Below, piece by piece: positions 18,021 to 27,288 of a DNA stretch of 27,532 nt. How positions within the stretch are numbered: position 1 is the first letter of the stretch; each line of letters opens with the position of its first letter. Position numbers and translations under genes: made by a program. The stretch lies in NCBI GenBank assembly GCA_001579985.1, contig LRSR01003133.1, positions 1 to 27,532 on the forward strand. Direction: 5' to 3'. The notes under the pieces are model-generated. The model was not told where the DNA came from and made no database searches. It saw nothing but the letters and a program-made list of their open reading frames with translations. Source of the DNA: Hypsibius dujardini. Taxonomy: Eukaryota; Tardigrada; Eutardigrada; Parachela; Hypsibiidae.

Positions 18021-18852
18021 CCTTATATGCAGGGGCTCGTTTATTAGGATCCTTAAGAGTCGGAACCAAGACCTCTCATGGTAGGGCAACAAGTATTTTT
18101 CCTCAAAATTGAATCCAAAATTCGGCCTATTGTTCCTGATCATTTTGAAACTCGAGAGGGAGAGTATGGGGGTTTGAATTCGAAGAGCCCCTGGGATTTA
18201 AAGTCTTTTTCAACAACTTCAGTTTTTCGATAAAATGTGAGGGTTGTGCAATGACAATGTAAGCTCATTATTTATATCTATCACGAATGGTCCAAATCTG
18301 ATGAAAAATTATAGTTTTTGAACTCCCAGGGGGGGGGGGGCTTGGAAATCCATATTAAAATTAGAATTTTTTACACGTGCCCATTTTCTAGATAGAACAA
18401 AATAACGTTGAAACAAGAACGAAACAGCTGTAACATCTCATAGTAAATGTACGTGTACTAAATCCGGTAAGAGCGGTGATTTTTTACCATTCGATGAGAT
18501 ACCGATGCGGCGCACGCTTCATTGCTCTTCTGGATGAAGTGAGAGACCCGTCCAAAAAAACACAAAAGAGGAGCTCCATCTCTTGGTGCTATGTGAATGC
18601 AATGTACGAAATAAGTTTGCGAGTTTGCCGACCGGCCTCGAACGATCGACCCGTTCCGTCATTCCGATCGATCTCAATTCCAGCGGAGCTCGAGACATCC
18701 CCACACTATGAGAGGGGATGAGTGTACTAGTACATCAGTAGTACTGTACTAGTACAGTATCTCACTGGCCCACTATTGCGAACACACGTTTTGATAACAA
18801 ATACATTCTTTAAATGTTTTTCTCCATACGCTTCAAATTTTCAGCAGCAACG
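18021..18852. other. intergenic spacer
   Basis: No gene seen. It holds a G homopolymer near 18330-18341 and an 18-bp perfect palindrome (18742-18759) about 95 bp before the next gene's ATG. The short + frame 18476-18721 has no recognisable content. Confidence 0.5.
18742..18759. repeat. perfect 18-bp palindrome
   Basis: TACTGTACTAGTACAGTA is its own reverse complement. A second GTACTAGTAC word lies just upstream (18724-18733). Its halves equal the first seven bases of the MITE ends at 9150/9302, each with a TA outside. It may also be a promoter-proximal binding site for the gene starting at 18853. Confidence 0.7.
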
Positions 18853-19449
18853 ATGGCGATAGGAAATAACAGTGGTCTCATCGAATGGTTAGTCCCAGCA
18901 ATACTGGTAAGCAGGCGTATCCCTCTTTTCCAGCGCTTCATGTAAAGACAACCCCTTTGCTTGTGTTTTAAATACTGTAATGTGTAGTCTTGTTTTGCAG
19001 ATTTGCAACATTTTTGGCTTCTTTTATGACGGATTCGGACAGCTATGCGATGAACCGAAAAACATGACCGTCAGCGCAACTTACTTCCGCACCTTCCTCT
19101 ACCGGTACCCATCGTGGTATCATGAACCCAACGCCTCGCTGGGACTACACCTTTTTGCGTGTGGTTTGCTACTGGCTGGAGTTATTGAAGCGGTTTGTCT
19201 ATTACCTGCGTGGTACCGGGCGAACGAGCTCGGTACAGGCGAGCATGAGGTATTGCATACCGGAAGCTCAATAGGGTGATCAATTGAGTTGTTGATCTCT
19301 AAATTGTTAGACTGACAGGCCAGACAGACAGATCGACAGACACATAAGATACACAGACGAGTAGATAGACATACTTACAGACCTATAACAGAGCGACTGT
19401 CAGATAGATCAACAAACAGGCAGGCAGGCAGATAGACAGGCAGACAGGC

Positions 19450-19534
<85 letters not shown>

Positions 19535-20239
19535 GGCAAATCGCTTCGCGCCGTTAAAGGTTTATCACTGAGAGAATCTGACAAGAAACTCATTCGCATC
19601 TTATTTCGCCAGGTCAATGCGGAATACAAGAGGATCGGCGCTCGAGTAGGTGCACTGGGAGTTCCTTTTTTCCTTCATAGGCTAGCGGAACTTGTCTGGC
19701 TATCGCTGGAATTCGTCATCGGTATTGCAGACCATAACTTAATCCCCACGCCAAACGAAGACGGTTATTTTTCCAGCTTATTGTCCATTTCGATACATAT
19801 CATGTACCGGGTAATTATAGATGCATTTTATAACCCTACAGCACTCGAAGTGTCCTTCCTTCAAGAAGATTCAACTTCCCAAACATAAAATGTTTCTGTA
19901 CAGGCATTTGTGGTGCGTCAAATCTATCTCCTTTTGCGAACCGTCACCGTGGGCCCACCGAAGTGGGGAACGGAGCCGAGCCCAACGGCGAGAGAGGACC
20001 TTCCCCCGTCCTACTCTATTGCCCATCTCTCGTCTGCAGTGCAATCTTTTGCACGGCGACGTGGAATGTCCTTCGAAGCGTCATCGGGACCTCCTCCTCC
20101 TCCTCCTCCTCCTCCTCCAGCAGCTGCCGAGTCGACCGCCAACGGCAATTCAGTAGCTGCACGAGCAACATCCCATCACGAGGCTTCCGAACAACTTTGT
20201 CAAAGCACTTCCGCCCAGTCAATAGTAGATTTAACATGA
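18853..20239 (+). CDS. tetraspan membrane protein with PPxY tail, paralog 1 (278 aa, four exons)
   Basis: Exons: 18853-18906, 19001-19249, 19613-19810, 19904-20239; all introns are GT-AG and phase 0. Predicted membrane segments lie at about residues 9-30, 65-87, 113-140 and 153-178. Sequons at Asn39 and Asn62 sit in the loop between segments 1 and 2, suggesting that loop is lumenal or extracellular and the C-terminus is cytosolic. The tail carries LPPSY (200-204), a ten-proline run (about 230-239, from a CCT microsatellite) and ends SIVDLT. Segments GFFYDGF, YFRTFLYRYPSWYH, GLHLFACGLLLAG and the amphipathic HRLAELVWLSLE are shared with the tandem copy at 21213-23236. The overall plan (four segments plus a PY tail) recalls LAPTM-type adaptors that recruit NEDD4-like ligases, but no family signature is recognised. 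The exon structure is well supported by the paralog. Confidence 0.8.
19402..19534 (+). repeat. CAGA tetranucleotide microsatellite in intron 2 of paralog 1
   Basis: A long CAGA array, nearly pure from about 19455 to 19533, with CAGG variants at the left end. The minus-strand frame through it is a Cys-Leu-Ser-Val repeat and is not a gene. Confidence 0.9.
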
Positions 20240-20396
20240 CAGATTTCATATGTTATTTTACCCATCCTGCCTTGTGACAATGCGGACCCTGTTTTGTTGT
20301 AAATTAATTTTAGCACTATTCTCTTGTTTGAGGCTGCCTTGGGTTAATTAAATCTCCGGTAATGTACATTACATATGCTGGGAATTTATAAATTGC

Positions 20397-20402
20397 AATA
20401 AA
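20397..20402 (+). terminator. polyadenylation signal of paralog 1
   Basis: AATAAA about 160 bases after the TGA at 20237-20239. Confidence 0.5.
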
Positions 20403-21212
20403 TCTCATAACAATGTCTGCTTCCATATTCATATTTGTTGTTATCCCGTGCGCTCTTGCACATTCATTTGTGCTAATTTTTCACAACTACTTACCAATTC
20501 TTGTTTTGTTTTTGAGATTTCAAATCTTTGCATTTCTCCTAAAAGCATTGACATAATATTTTACGTTTTGACAGTCATTTGTTTTACCACATGTGCTCTA
20601 GTAGATTTTGTACCGGTATGCTACGTTTTTGCATTCCTTTTTCTTAACTTTCCTCCCAATTCTTTTGGTTTTGTTTGCTAAAGTTTTGTTCCTGCTCAAG
20701 TTCAAGTTGACATTTTTTTCTAAGTTAAGACCTCCTGTTCATACCGAATCTGAAACGACCGCTCAAGGAAAAAAACACGAATCCAAATGTGATTTAGTCT
20801 GGATTCCAGAACAACCGAAATAGACCGATTTCCGGTGTTTGGAACGGGCACCCAATACTATGCATGTACTCTGTATGTCAAAAAATAAAACAGATCGGGA
20901 GTGGGTACGATCGATTGAGGATCGATCTCCGGGACTTCTGTTTGATTTGCGTTGTAAACGGAGGATCAGCTCCAGCTGGGAGGATTCTATTATAAGGCTG
21001 CGTGTGTGGGTGCGAGACCACGCTGATCCAGTTTCGCAATTCCAACAGTGAATTATGCTCATCTCATGTGCCTGATGAGAAAAGGGAAAACTGTCATCCA
21101 TAAAGTCTTAGTGCTGGTGCACGCAGACGAAAATTTCTGTAACTAGTAAATATTAATTGTAACTCGAACTCTTAATGTTAATCTCGCTCGGTCGGATGCG
21201 GACAACAGGAGA
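20403..21212. other. intergenic spacer between the two tetraspan paralogs
   Basis: T-rich in its first part. A frame near 20608-20823 reads as a hydrophobic stretch followed by a polar tail, but it has no ATG at its open end and no conserved words of the tetraspan family, so it is not called. The last 150 bp would contain the promoter of paralog 2. Nothing else is seen. Confidence 0.45.
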
Positions 21213-23236
21213 ATGCTGGAGAACAACAGCGCTCTGATGGGAATACTGACATTTTCCATTTTGGTAAGTCCGCGCACACCACTCATAATTTTCATGACAA
21301 ATTTTTCGATTATTTTCATTATCAAATACTTTATTATTCAATTATTATTCAATTTTATCAAATATTTATGTACCAATATCTGTTATCAAATTAGTTTTAC
21401 GTATTATGAAGTATTCATAATTATTATCCAGTACTTATTATTGTGAAGTATTATGTTGTCAAATATTTTATTATCAAATATTCTAATTAGTTTTTATATT
21501 TTCTTCCGATTTACTGGAATAAAGACCGTCAATGTCGTTGGCTTCTTCTACGACGGATTCCGCCAGCCGTGCGAGGTGCGCCACGACAACATCTCCACGA
21601 CCGCGGCCTACTTCCGCACCTTCCTTTACAAGTATCCGTCGTGGTATCACGACCTCAACGCGTCCGTCGGGCTGCACCTCTTCGCATGTGGCCTCTTGCT
21701 TGCTGGCTGCCTCGAATTCAGTTGCATCTCACCGGTCTTTCGACGAGGTGTGGCACTACGTTCCGGAACACATGAAGTGAGATTTTAGGCCTCAACAGTA
21801 AAGAGACCTATGTATTAATTCAACGTTAGGAACATTTGAAATTCTATAAGATCTTGTCTTTCAGGTCGATGAAAACTACAAGAAACTTGGTTGGAGACTT
21901 TGCACACGCGGATCAATATTTTGCATCCACCGGGCCGCCGAACTGATTTGGTTGCTGCTGGAACTCGTGGGGAATGTCTCAGATATCCGTCAGGACTTCA
22001 TGCCTGCGCCGGACGAACCCGGTTTCATCCCAACCCTGGTCTTCGCATTGATCCATGTCACTTATCGGGTAACTAACACAGTACGAGTACTGTCTGAAAA
22101 CAATTATCATAATTTTATTTGGTTAGGTGATCTGATCTGATTTATTCATTAAATTATCATTTTATGTTTATTTATTATTTGCTTATTATTTTATTATTTT
22201 TTTTATTATTCGATTTTATTTATTAATGAGAACGTACTGTAATGACGCGATTCTAAGACGCCACGCAAACTGCGTCTTCCGTATATATGACCCCAGGTGT
22301 GCGTACAAAACACCTACCCACTGAAATGCGCCTCAGTTTTCAATGAGGCAACTTACCAGGGGCCCACATGCTAAAGGGATCTTCACAAATCAATCAAAAG
22401 ATCAATCAAGAGAAAAAGCAGGCTCTTACGTTAGCCACTGGCGGAGGGTGGTCTCTCCGATTTTCTCCGCTCTGATTAATTCTCGCTGAGACAATCCATG
22501 AGGCAAAGACCAGCGCTCCAAAATTTTATTTCTCCGATTTTCGGTAAAAACATCTCGAGCATTTTAAACAGAAACGACAGATTTTTAACGGTAAACATTT
22601 GGAATAAAATATTTACGGCAATTCAGACGGAGTGGTGGGCAAACAGCCCGGGGGCGTGGCTACAGCTGCGCCTTACAATGCGTGTCGCTACAGTACCTTT
22701 TTCAACTTCTTTATTTTGTTACTTTCTTTTATTTTTTATTTTATTTTACTATGGTCTATTCATTGTCTACTCTAATATTTTGTTGGGCAATTCGATTTGC
22801 TTTATTATCGAATATTTACCAATATATTCTTAAAAGTCTATCACATGCAATCATCCGAATTTACTTGATGTATTTCTGGTAGACATTTGTGGTGCTGCAA
22901 ACGCTCATTCTCTTCAAGATAGTAACGGTGGGTCCTCCAAACTCCGGTCGTGAAATTACCCGAAGTGAGAGCGTCGATTTGACCGTACCGGGACTTGCTG
23001 CGCTGGCTGAAATGGAACGGACAAGACAACGACTGGTCAATGCGGAAGACTTACCGCCCTCGTACTCCTTTACTAATCTCGCGGGTGATGCGCCGTTTAC
23101 CCGGCGCGGTATTTCTTTTGAAGAGCCAGTTTTAACACCCGATGGGTCCGACAGAAACCGGTACGAGACCGTCGCCCACGGTGTACTTAACGAAAATCCC
23201 GCAGAAACTTTTCACACATCAATAGACCTGACGTAG
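21213..23236 (+). CDS. tetraspan membrane protein with PPxY tail, paralog 2 (286 aa, four exons)
   Basis: Exons: 21213-21263, 21525-21776, 21865-22068, 22883-23236, all phase 0 at positions homologous to those of the upstream copy. Shared blocks include GFFYDGF, YFRTFLYKYPSWYH, NAS-GLHLFACGLLLAG, HRAAELIWLLLE, VTVGPP, EDLPPSYS (PPxY at residues 227-230), RRGISFE and the final SIDLT. Four membrane segments are predicted, with sequons in the first loop (DNIS, LNAS). The tail differs: a charged Glu/Arg stretch precedes the PY motif, and there is no poly-proline run. The tandem position and identical intron phases show origin by local duplication; strong divergence outside the conserved blocks suggests it is not recent. 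Intron 3 is enlarged to 814 bp by an inserted inverted-repeat element. Function is unknown; PPxY suggests a membrane adaptor for WW-domain proteins. Confidence 0.8.
22237..22693. mobile_element. TA-flanked inverted-repeat element in intron 3 of paralog 2
   Basis: The left end (CTGTAATGACGCGATTCTAAG) and the reverse complement of the right end (CTGTAGCGACACGCATTGTAAG) are imperfect inverted repeats of about 30 bp. TA flanks both sides (22235-22236 and 22694-22695). It spans 457 bp with no transposase frame. Its CTGTA...TACAG ends match those of the MITE at 9150-9302, implying the same transposase superfamily (Tc1/mariner type). Confidence 0.6.
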
Positions 23237-23384
23237 CTTTCTGACTCTTATTTTTGTTCCCATTTGTTACCTTTTCTGCAATTTGAGATTTTGACTTTAA
23301 GAAACAAGTCTTGCGGCTTTGATATGCTTTTGGTTTTCATAAAATATGAAGAAACAGAACTTGGAAAGTCAAGGTAACACACGC

Positions 23385-23525
23385 ACAGAACCAACAGGAA
23401 AAAATAACACAGAACAGGAGAGAGCAGAGCAGAACAAATTTGAACAGAACAGAACAGGGCAAAACAGATCAAAACAGGATAGAACAGAACAGAACAAAAC
23501 AGAACAGAACAGAACAGAACAGTTT
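23385..23525 (+). repeat. AGAAC pentanucleotide microsatellite
   Basis: Repeated AGAAC units with interspersed AAAAC and GGAT variants, purest at about 23482-23521. Frames through it on both strands are repeat translations (Glu-Gln-Asn or Cys-Ser-Val-Leu strings). Confidence 0.85.
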
Positions 23526-23637
23526 CCTCGGTTGTTTCGTTTTCCCTCTCGTCCGGCTCAATCAATCGAATTGATTGAGCTTAATATCGTGTGTGTGTTC
23601 ATTAGAATCCTATTCAGGTCACCATCCTAATCTGCTT

Positions 23638-23760
23638 GAGGATTTCCGGACTTCGTCAAGGACTGCTCGAGGATCATCACCCTGCAGAGGACCCTGCCCG
23701 GCGGACTCGAGACTGACACCGTCATCTACCCTGCGAATTTCCTCTTGATACGTCTGCTTA
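23638..23760 (+). other. possible exon, GC-rich open block
   Basis: GC-rich in an otherwise AT-rich region. One + frame reads DFVKDCSRIITLQRTL, then PGGLETDTVIYPANFLLIR, with natural-looking composition. It has an in-frame TGA just upstream (near 23634-23636) and a possible acceptor at CTTGAG|GA. Candidate donors are weak (C|GTCTGC inside it; G|GTGAGG near 23871, whose phase would not fit the next exon). It may belong with the exon at 25550-25773 as part of a gene whose other exons are missing or unrecognised. Confidence 0.25.
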
Positions 23761-25549
23761 TCACAATATTATATAATTGCTCAGAAGAGGTCAATTACCA
23801 GCGCAACACTCAGACCGCGACCAAGAAACTAGATCCCATTAAGATAATTTTACAAAATGTAATTCACTGCGGTGAGGCCCCATTTTGGTATTGAATATTC
23901 AAGGAATTTTTTTGTGCGTCAGCTACGAGCGCTCACATTGCCGTTCAGTTTGAGTCCCTAATAGCTCCGCCCTTTTAGGGCCAAAAAACGTTTGGCTTAT
24001 GTCAATTGATTACAAATAAAATGTTGGCGTGGAATACCGTTGTGTTTGAAACGTAATATTAACAATTTTTGAAGAAGTCAACATTTTTTAAATGAAAATT
24101 CAGGACAATGGGTCTTTCCACTGTTCCAGCAACTTTGAAATTGTGTAAAAGGTAAATTCTTTGGATAACACAAAGGCAATACAAAATACACAAAGATCAT
24201 TATAAATAAAAAAGTATATACAAAATGGAGCCAGAGCATTATGAGCATTATGAGCAAAGTATTATAACTGCGAAAAGTCAGACTCAGTGAGATGCTAAAA
24301 AAAAGATATGGTTAATCAATTAAGTGTTTACGCTCAATGGCTCAAAGAAATATCGCTGAATTTTTCCCGATTGATCGGAGGCCTCACAGCCGCAAGACTC
24401 ATTTTCTAAAATCATACTAGGAGACTTGGTTTTCAAAAAAACAGTTTGGTCTCAATCGATGTTACATTGGTAATTGTCCGTTATTCGTTTGGTGCGCGAA
24501 TCTCATGGAATCGTACGAAAGACGACAAAAGTTGTGCGATTTTCGTTGTGTTCTTTTTGGCGCGGTTTAAAAAGCGCTCTGAAGTTGTGAAGTGAAGTTG
24601 TAAAGTAAAATTAGGATGTCAAGTTGTGATGTGAAATTTGTGAAATAAAAGAATTTTGAAATAAGTTGCACCCAAAAGCATTACCTTATATTTATAATAA
24701 TACAAACTAAAATTAATATTTGAATATTGAAAATTGAATAGGTCATTCATTTGATTCCGAATTAAAAAGACAATCACGAAGCGTTCATTGATTTTAAATA
24801 TCTTCTGATTGTGCAAACTAAAAACAGTACGTAACTATTCTTATAACTGCAACTAGTTATTGAGAAATATATGAAAAACACAGAATAAAAAAATTTCCTG
24901 TACTAAAAAGCATGGCCATTATGATTTACTATGAGTTTGTAAGAAGGTGCAATGAGGATCAATTTTAAATTAACTCCTGTTTGTTTTGTATGGAGGGGTA
25001 CATTTCCTTTATAGTAAGAAATAAATCTACATTCCAAAACAACGTTTCTAAGAATTAAACTGCTATTTACAAGTATGTCCTAATAGTACGAGCCTCGAAT
25101 CCAATAGTTTTTACAGCAAAATTTCTCCTTCTTTATTTCCAAGCAATCGTACGTAGTCTGCAACCCGATTCCTACTTTTGATTGGGTGAAATCTTGTTAC
25201 CAGGTATTTTTTGGACGTTTTTAAAATTTTAAATGTCAACTCTATTGGCAAATCGTGAAACAGCACGGAAAATAAAAAAGTGCGTCAACTTAAAAGTTTT
25301 ACCTCGTACTGACTGCTGCATGTACACACAGAACCAGCAGCATGCATAGTAGTGTTGTTTAAATTAAAGTCGGAATTCAAATTAACCAATTAAATTAAAA
25401 TTAGAATATAATCAAAACAGAATGATAAATAAGCAGTTGAAAAGTTTGTAATTTGACGCATTCTTCCAATGCCGGATTCATGAAAGTGATATTTACTTCA
25501 CTGCCATATATAATAAAAAATACGAGGAAATTGAGCGTGAAGCTAATTT

Positions 25550-25773
25550 TCCAAATTACCCTCCGCGGGGGTCGACTGCTCTTTGCTGTTCAGAGTTCCG
25601 ATAGCAGCTTTCTGGCCGGTCGTCAGGTGCTCCCTTCTGGTGACGGACATCCCCGCTGGTCTAACTCGTGGCGCCAGGTGAAGGTGACATGGCCTGCTCA
25701 GGACCGCTTTAATCCCATCCTGAAACAGCTTGCTGCTGGCATAAAAGAATACCTGAAAAACAATCGTAATTAA
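25550..25773 (+). CDS. probable last exon of an unidentified gene
   Basis: A GC-rich open block ends in TAA at 25771-25773, is followed by AATAAA at 25807-25812, and is surrounded by AT-rich DNA, which in this window is the pattern of real exons. The product ends LPSGDGHPRW, SNSWRQVKVTWPAQ, DRFNPILKQLAAGIKEYLKNN. An acceptor may be GCTGTTCAG|AGT (exon start about 25606) or may lie slightly upstream. The C-terminal pattern (a VKVTW strand followed by an amphipathic helix of the ILKQLAAGIKEYL kind) recalls the C-termini of fold-type I PLP aminotransferases. No lysine or phosphate-binding motif is visible, so this is only a suggestion. It could also be an isolated relic, because no convincing upstream exons lie within about 2 kb. 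Confidence 0.4.
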
Positions 25774-25797
25774 TCCCGTGTTATCTAAGTAATGTGA

Positions 25798-26350
25798 TTA
25801 AATTTAAATAAAATATTAAACAAATTCAACTCCACCGGCAAAGTTTATTTAAAAAAACTTCTTTTACCTAAAAAAACTACATACTGAACATTTAATATAG
25901 GACTTTAAATAAGAACATGAACAAGATTTTAAATCGAATAAGCTTTTAAATATCAATTCATATTTGCACGTCTTTTAGTAAAGAGAAAATATTTTATTTA
26001 AAATCAAAAGCCGCTTCTTTACTCATTTGCGGTAAAATATCTTATAGTCATGTTACAATCTGAAAACCAACACAATCAACATACGGTAATATTGTTTAAA
26101 AAAACGTGTTTAAATTTAAATAAACTATTTAACAAACTTCAATCCACCGGTTAAGTTTATTGAAATAAAAACCTTTTTTTATTTAAAAGAAAAGTTACAT
26201 ATTGAGCATTTAATGTCGCATTTTAAATACGAATACAAGTATGATTTTAAATAAGAATAAGCTTTTAAATGTCGATTTCTGTGTTTGTGTTTTGAAATCA
26301 AAAAAATAAGCATTTTAGATATAATCAAAACCGCTTCTTCAGCCATTCAA
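25798..26350. repeat. tandem duplication of about 305 bp between convergent 3' ends
   Basis: Unit 1 (about 25798-26030) and unit 2 (about 26105-26350) share, in order: AAATTTAAATAAA, TTCAA followed by TCCACCGG and AAGTTTATT, TTACATA/CTACATA with TGA/TGAG-CATTTAAT, TTTTAAAT-GAATAAGCTTTTAAAT, and a final AATCAAAA-CCGCTTCTT. It lies between the stop of the + exon and the stop of the minus-strand GPCR, so it forms the shared 3' flank of both. Confidence 0.65.
25807..25812 (+). terminator. polyadenylation signal after the 25550-25773 exon
   Basis: AATAAA 34 bases after the TAA stop, inside the first unit of the tandem duplication. Confidence 0.45.
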
Positions 26351-26358
26351 AAAAGCTT

Positions 26359-27288
26359 TTAATTATGAATTAGCCATACTAAATCAATCCTAGAAACAGT
26401 TCGATCGTATGCAGCGTTCCTCACTGGATTCAGCGCGCTGTAGCTGTTCCCCAGCCACTTAATTGCCAACTGCAACGGAAAACTTGCAGCAAACGCTTTG
26501 GGGAAAAACGTCAGTATAATCACCGCGGGGTAGACCGTGATGCAGTGCCAAAGGAACGAGAGAAATAGAGTCCGCGAAATCTCCAGCCTCCTCCGCTGCA
26601 GTCGGCTACTTTTCCTCCCGTAAATGTCCACCATGGTCTTGACAAAGATTATCACGTAGCACAGCCCCGTCAGGGACGTCGGGAAGTAGTAGCCCGCAGC
26701 GGTGGACAAAGTCAACGGCACAAGACTCTTTCCAGTGGGCAGGATAACACACCCGCCCGAGGCCGAACTATGGACCATCCTCGAGCCCATTCCGAGGGCG
26801 GTAAAAAGGTTCACTAGAACCGTCACCGTCCAGGCGACAGTCAGGATGCCGAGCAGTGCAGAGGTCGTGGTGAAAAAACGAAAATGTTTCGGGAGGACGA
26901 CCGCGACGAGTCGGTGGATGGAGAGCACGCAGGTCGCGTACATCCCGGCGGTGTAGGCGATGTTGGCGTAGAGGGTCTGGTAGGTGCACACCGCCTCTGG
27001 CAGGGGGAAGGCCGGTCCGAGGTAGAAGGGGACGGTGATGGCCGGCACCGCCACGATGGTAGTGTAGAGGTCCACCGCGATACAATGGACGATGAGGAGC
27101 CAGCTGGAGGACTTGCGCAGCGGTCGGTGGGTGAATATGGCGACGAGAAGAATGATGTTGGCAAGGGTTCCCGCGGCGTTTGTCAGCACGACCGCAATCA
27201 GGAAGCCGAGGAGCTCGGAATTGTGGGACAGGGCATTAATGGTAGTCATTTTTGCTGGGGTAACGGTGCTGATTGAGGTGTTGTTCAT
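26359..27288 (-). CDS. class A (rhodopsin-like) G-protein-coupled receptor, 309 aa, intronless
   Basis: A complete single-exon frame from ATG (27288-27286, A at -3) to TAA (26361-26359). Seven hydrophobic segments are visible. Landmarks: sequons at Asn2/Asn3; Asn44 in TM1 (TLANIILL); Asp73 in TM2 (VDLYTTIVAVP); Cys101 at the top of TM3 pairing with Cys180 in loop 2; Trp153 in TM4; Pro203 in TM5; a basic third loop (GRKSSRLQRRR, 224-234); Pro254 in TM6 (CITVYP); NPVRNAAY in TM7 (287-294). It would sense an extracellular ligand and couple to G proteins at the plasma membrane; the ligand is unknown. Odd points: DRY is replaced by IHR (124-126), NPxxY is changed to NPVRN, the CWxP tryptophan is absent and the cytosolic tail is only about 15 residues. 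It is probably an orphan of a lineage-specific expansion; retroposition could explain the lack of introns. Confidence 0.9.
   Translation of the reverse strand: MNNTSISTVTPAKMTTINALSHNSELLGFLIAVVLTNAAGTLANIILLVAIFTHRPLRKSSSWLLIVHCIAVDLYTTIVAVPAITVPFYLGPAFPLPEAVCTYQTLYANIAYTAGMYATCVLSIHRLVAVVLPKHFRFFTTTSALLGILTVAWTVTVLVNLFTALGMGSRMVHSSASGGCVILPTGKSLVPLTLSTAAGYYFPTSLTGLCYVIIFVKTMVDIYGRKSSRLQRRRLEISRTLFLSFLWHCITVYPAVIILTFFPKAFAASFPLQLAIKWLGNSYSALNPVRNAAYDRTVSRIDLVWLIHN

Larger units (their letters stand above)
23237..25549. other. AT-rich intergenic or intronic region
   Basis: Contains the pentanucleotide repeat at 23385-23525 and a GC-rich block with a possible exon (23638-23760). From about 23890 to 25540 it is AT-rich with no coding signal on either strand. 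If the exon at 25550-25773 belongs to a multi-exon gene, part of this region is intron. Confidence 0.45.

Noticed and set aside
19375-19629. Cys-Leu-Ser-Val repeat protein on the minus strand
   Set aside because: Translation of the CAGA microsatellite in an intron.
20222-20239. PDZ-ligand role for the conserved DLT C-terminus of the tetraspans
   Set aside because: PDZ ligands need a hydrophobic last residue; Thr at the end does not fit, although the conservation itself stands.
20608-20823. Hydrophobic segment plus polar tail, considered as a third degenerate tetraspan exon
   Set aside because: No PPxY, none of the conserved family words, no ATG at the open end, and T-rich composition explains the hydrophobicity.
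23248-23565. 105-codon minus-strand frame rich in Cys, Ser, Val and Leu
   Set aside because: Mostly a translation of the AGAAC repeat.
26702-27276. + strand and alternative minus-strand frames over the GPCR
   Set aside because: Shadows of the complete seven-segment receptor frame.
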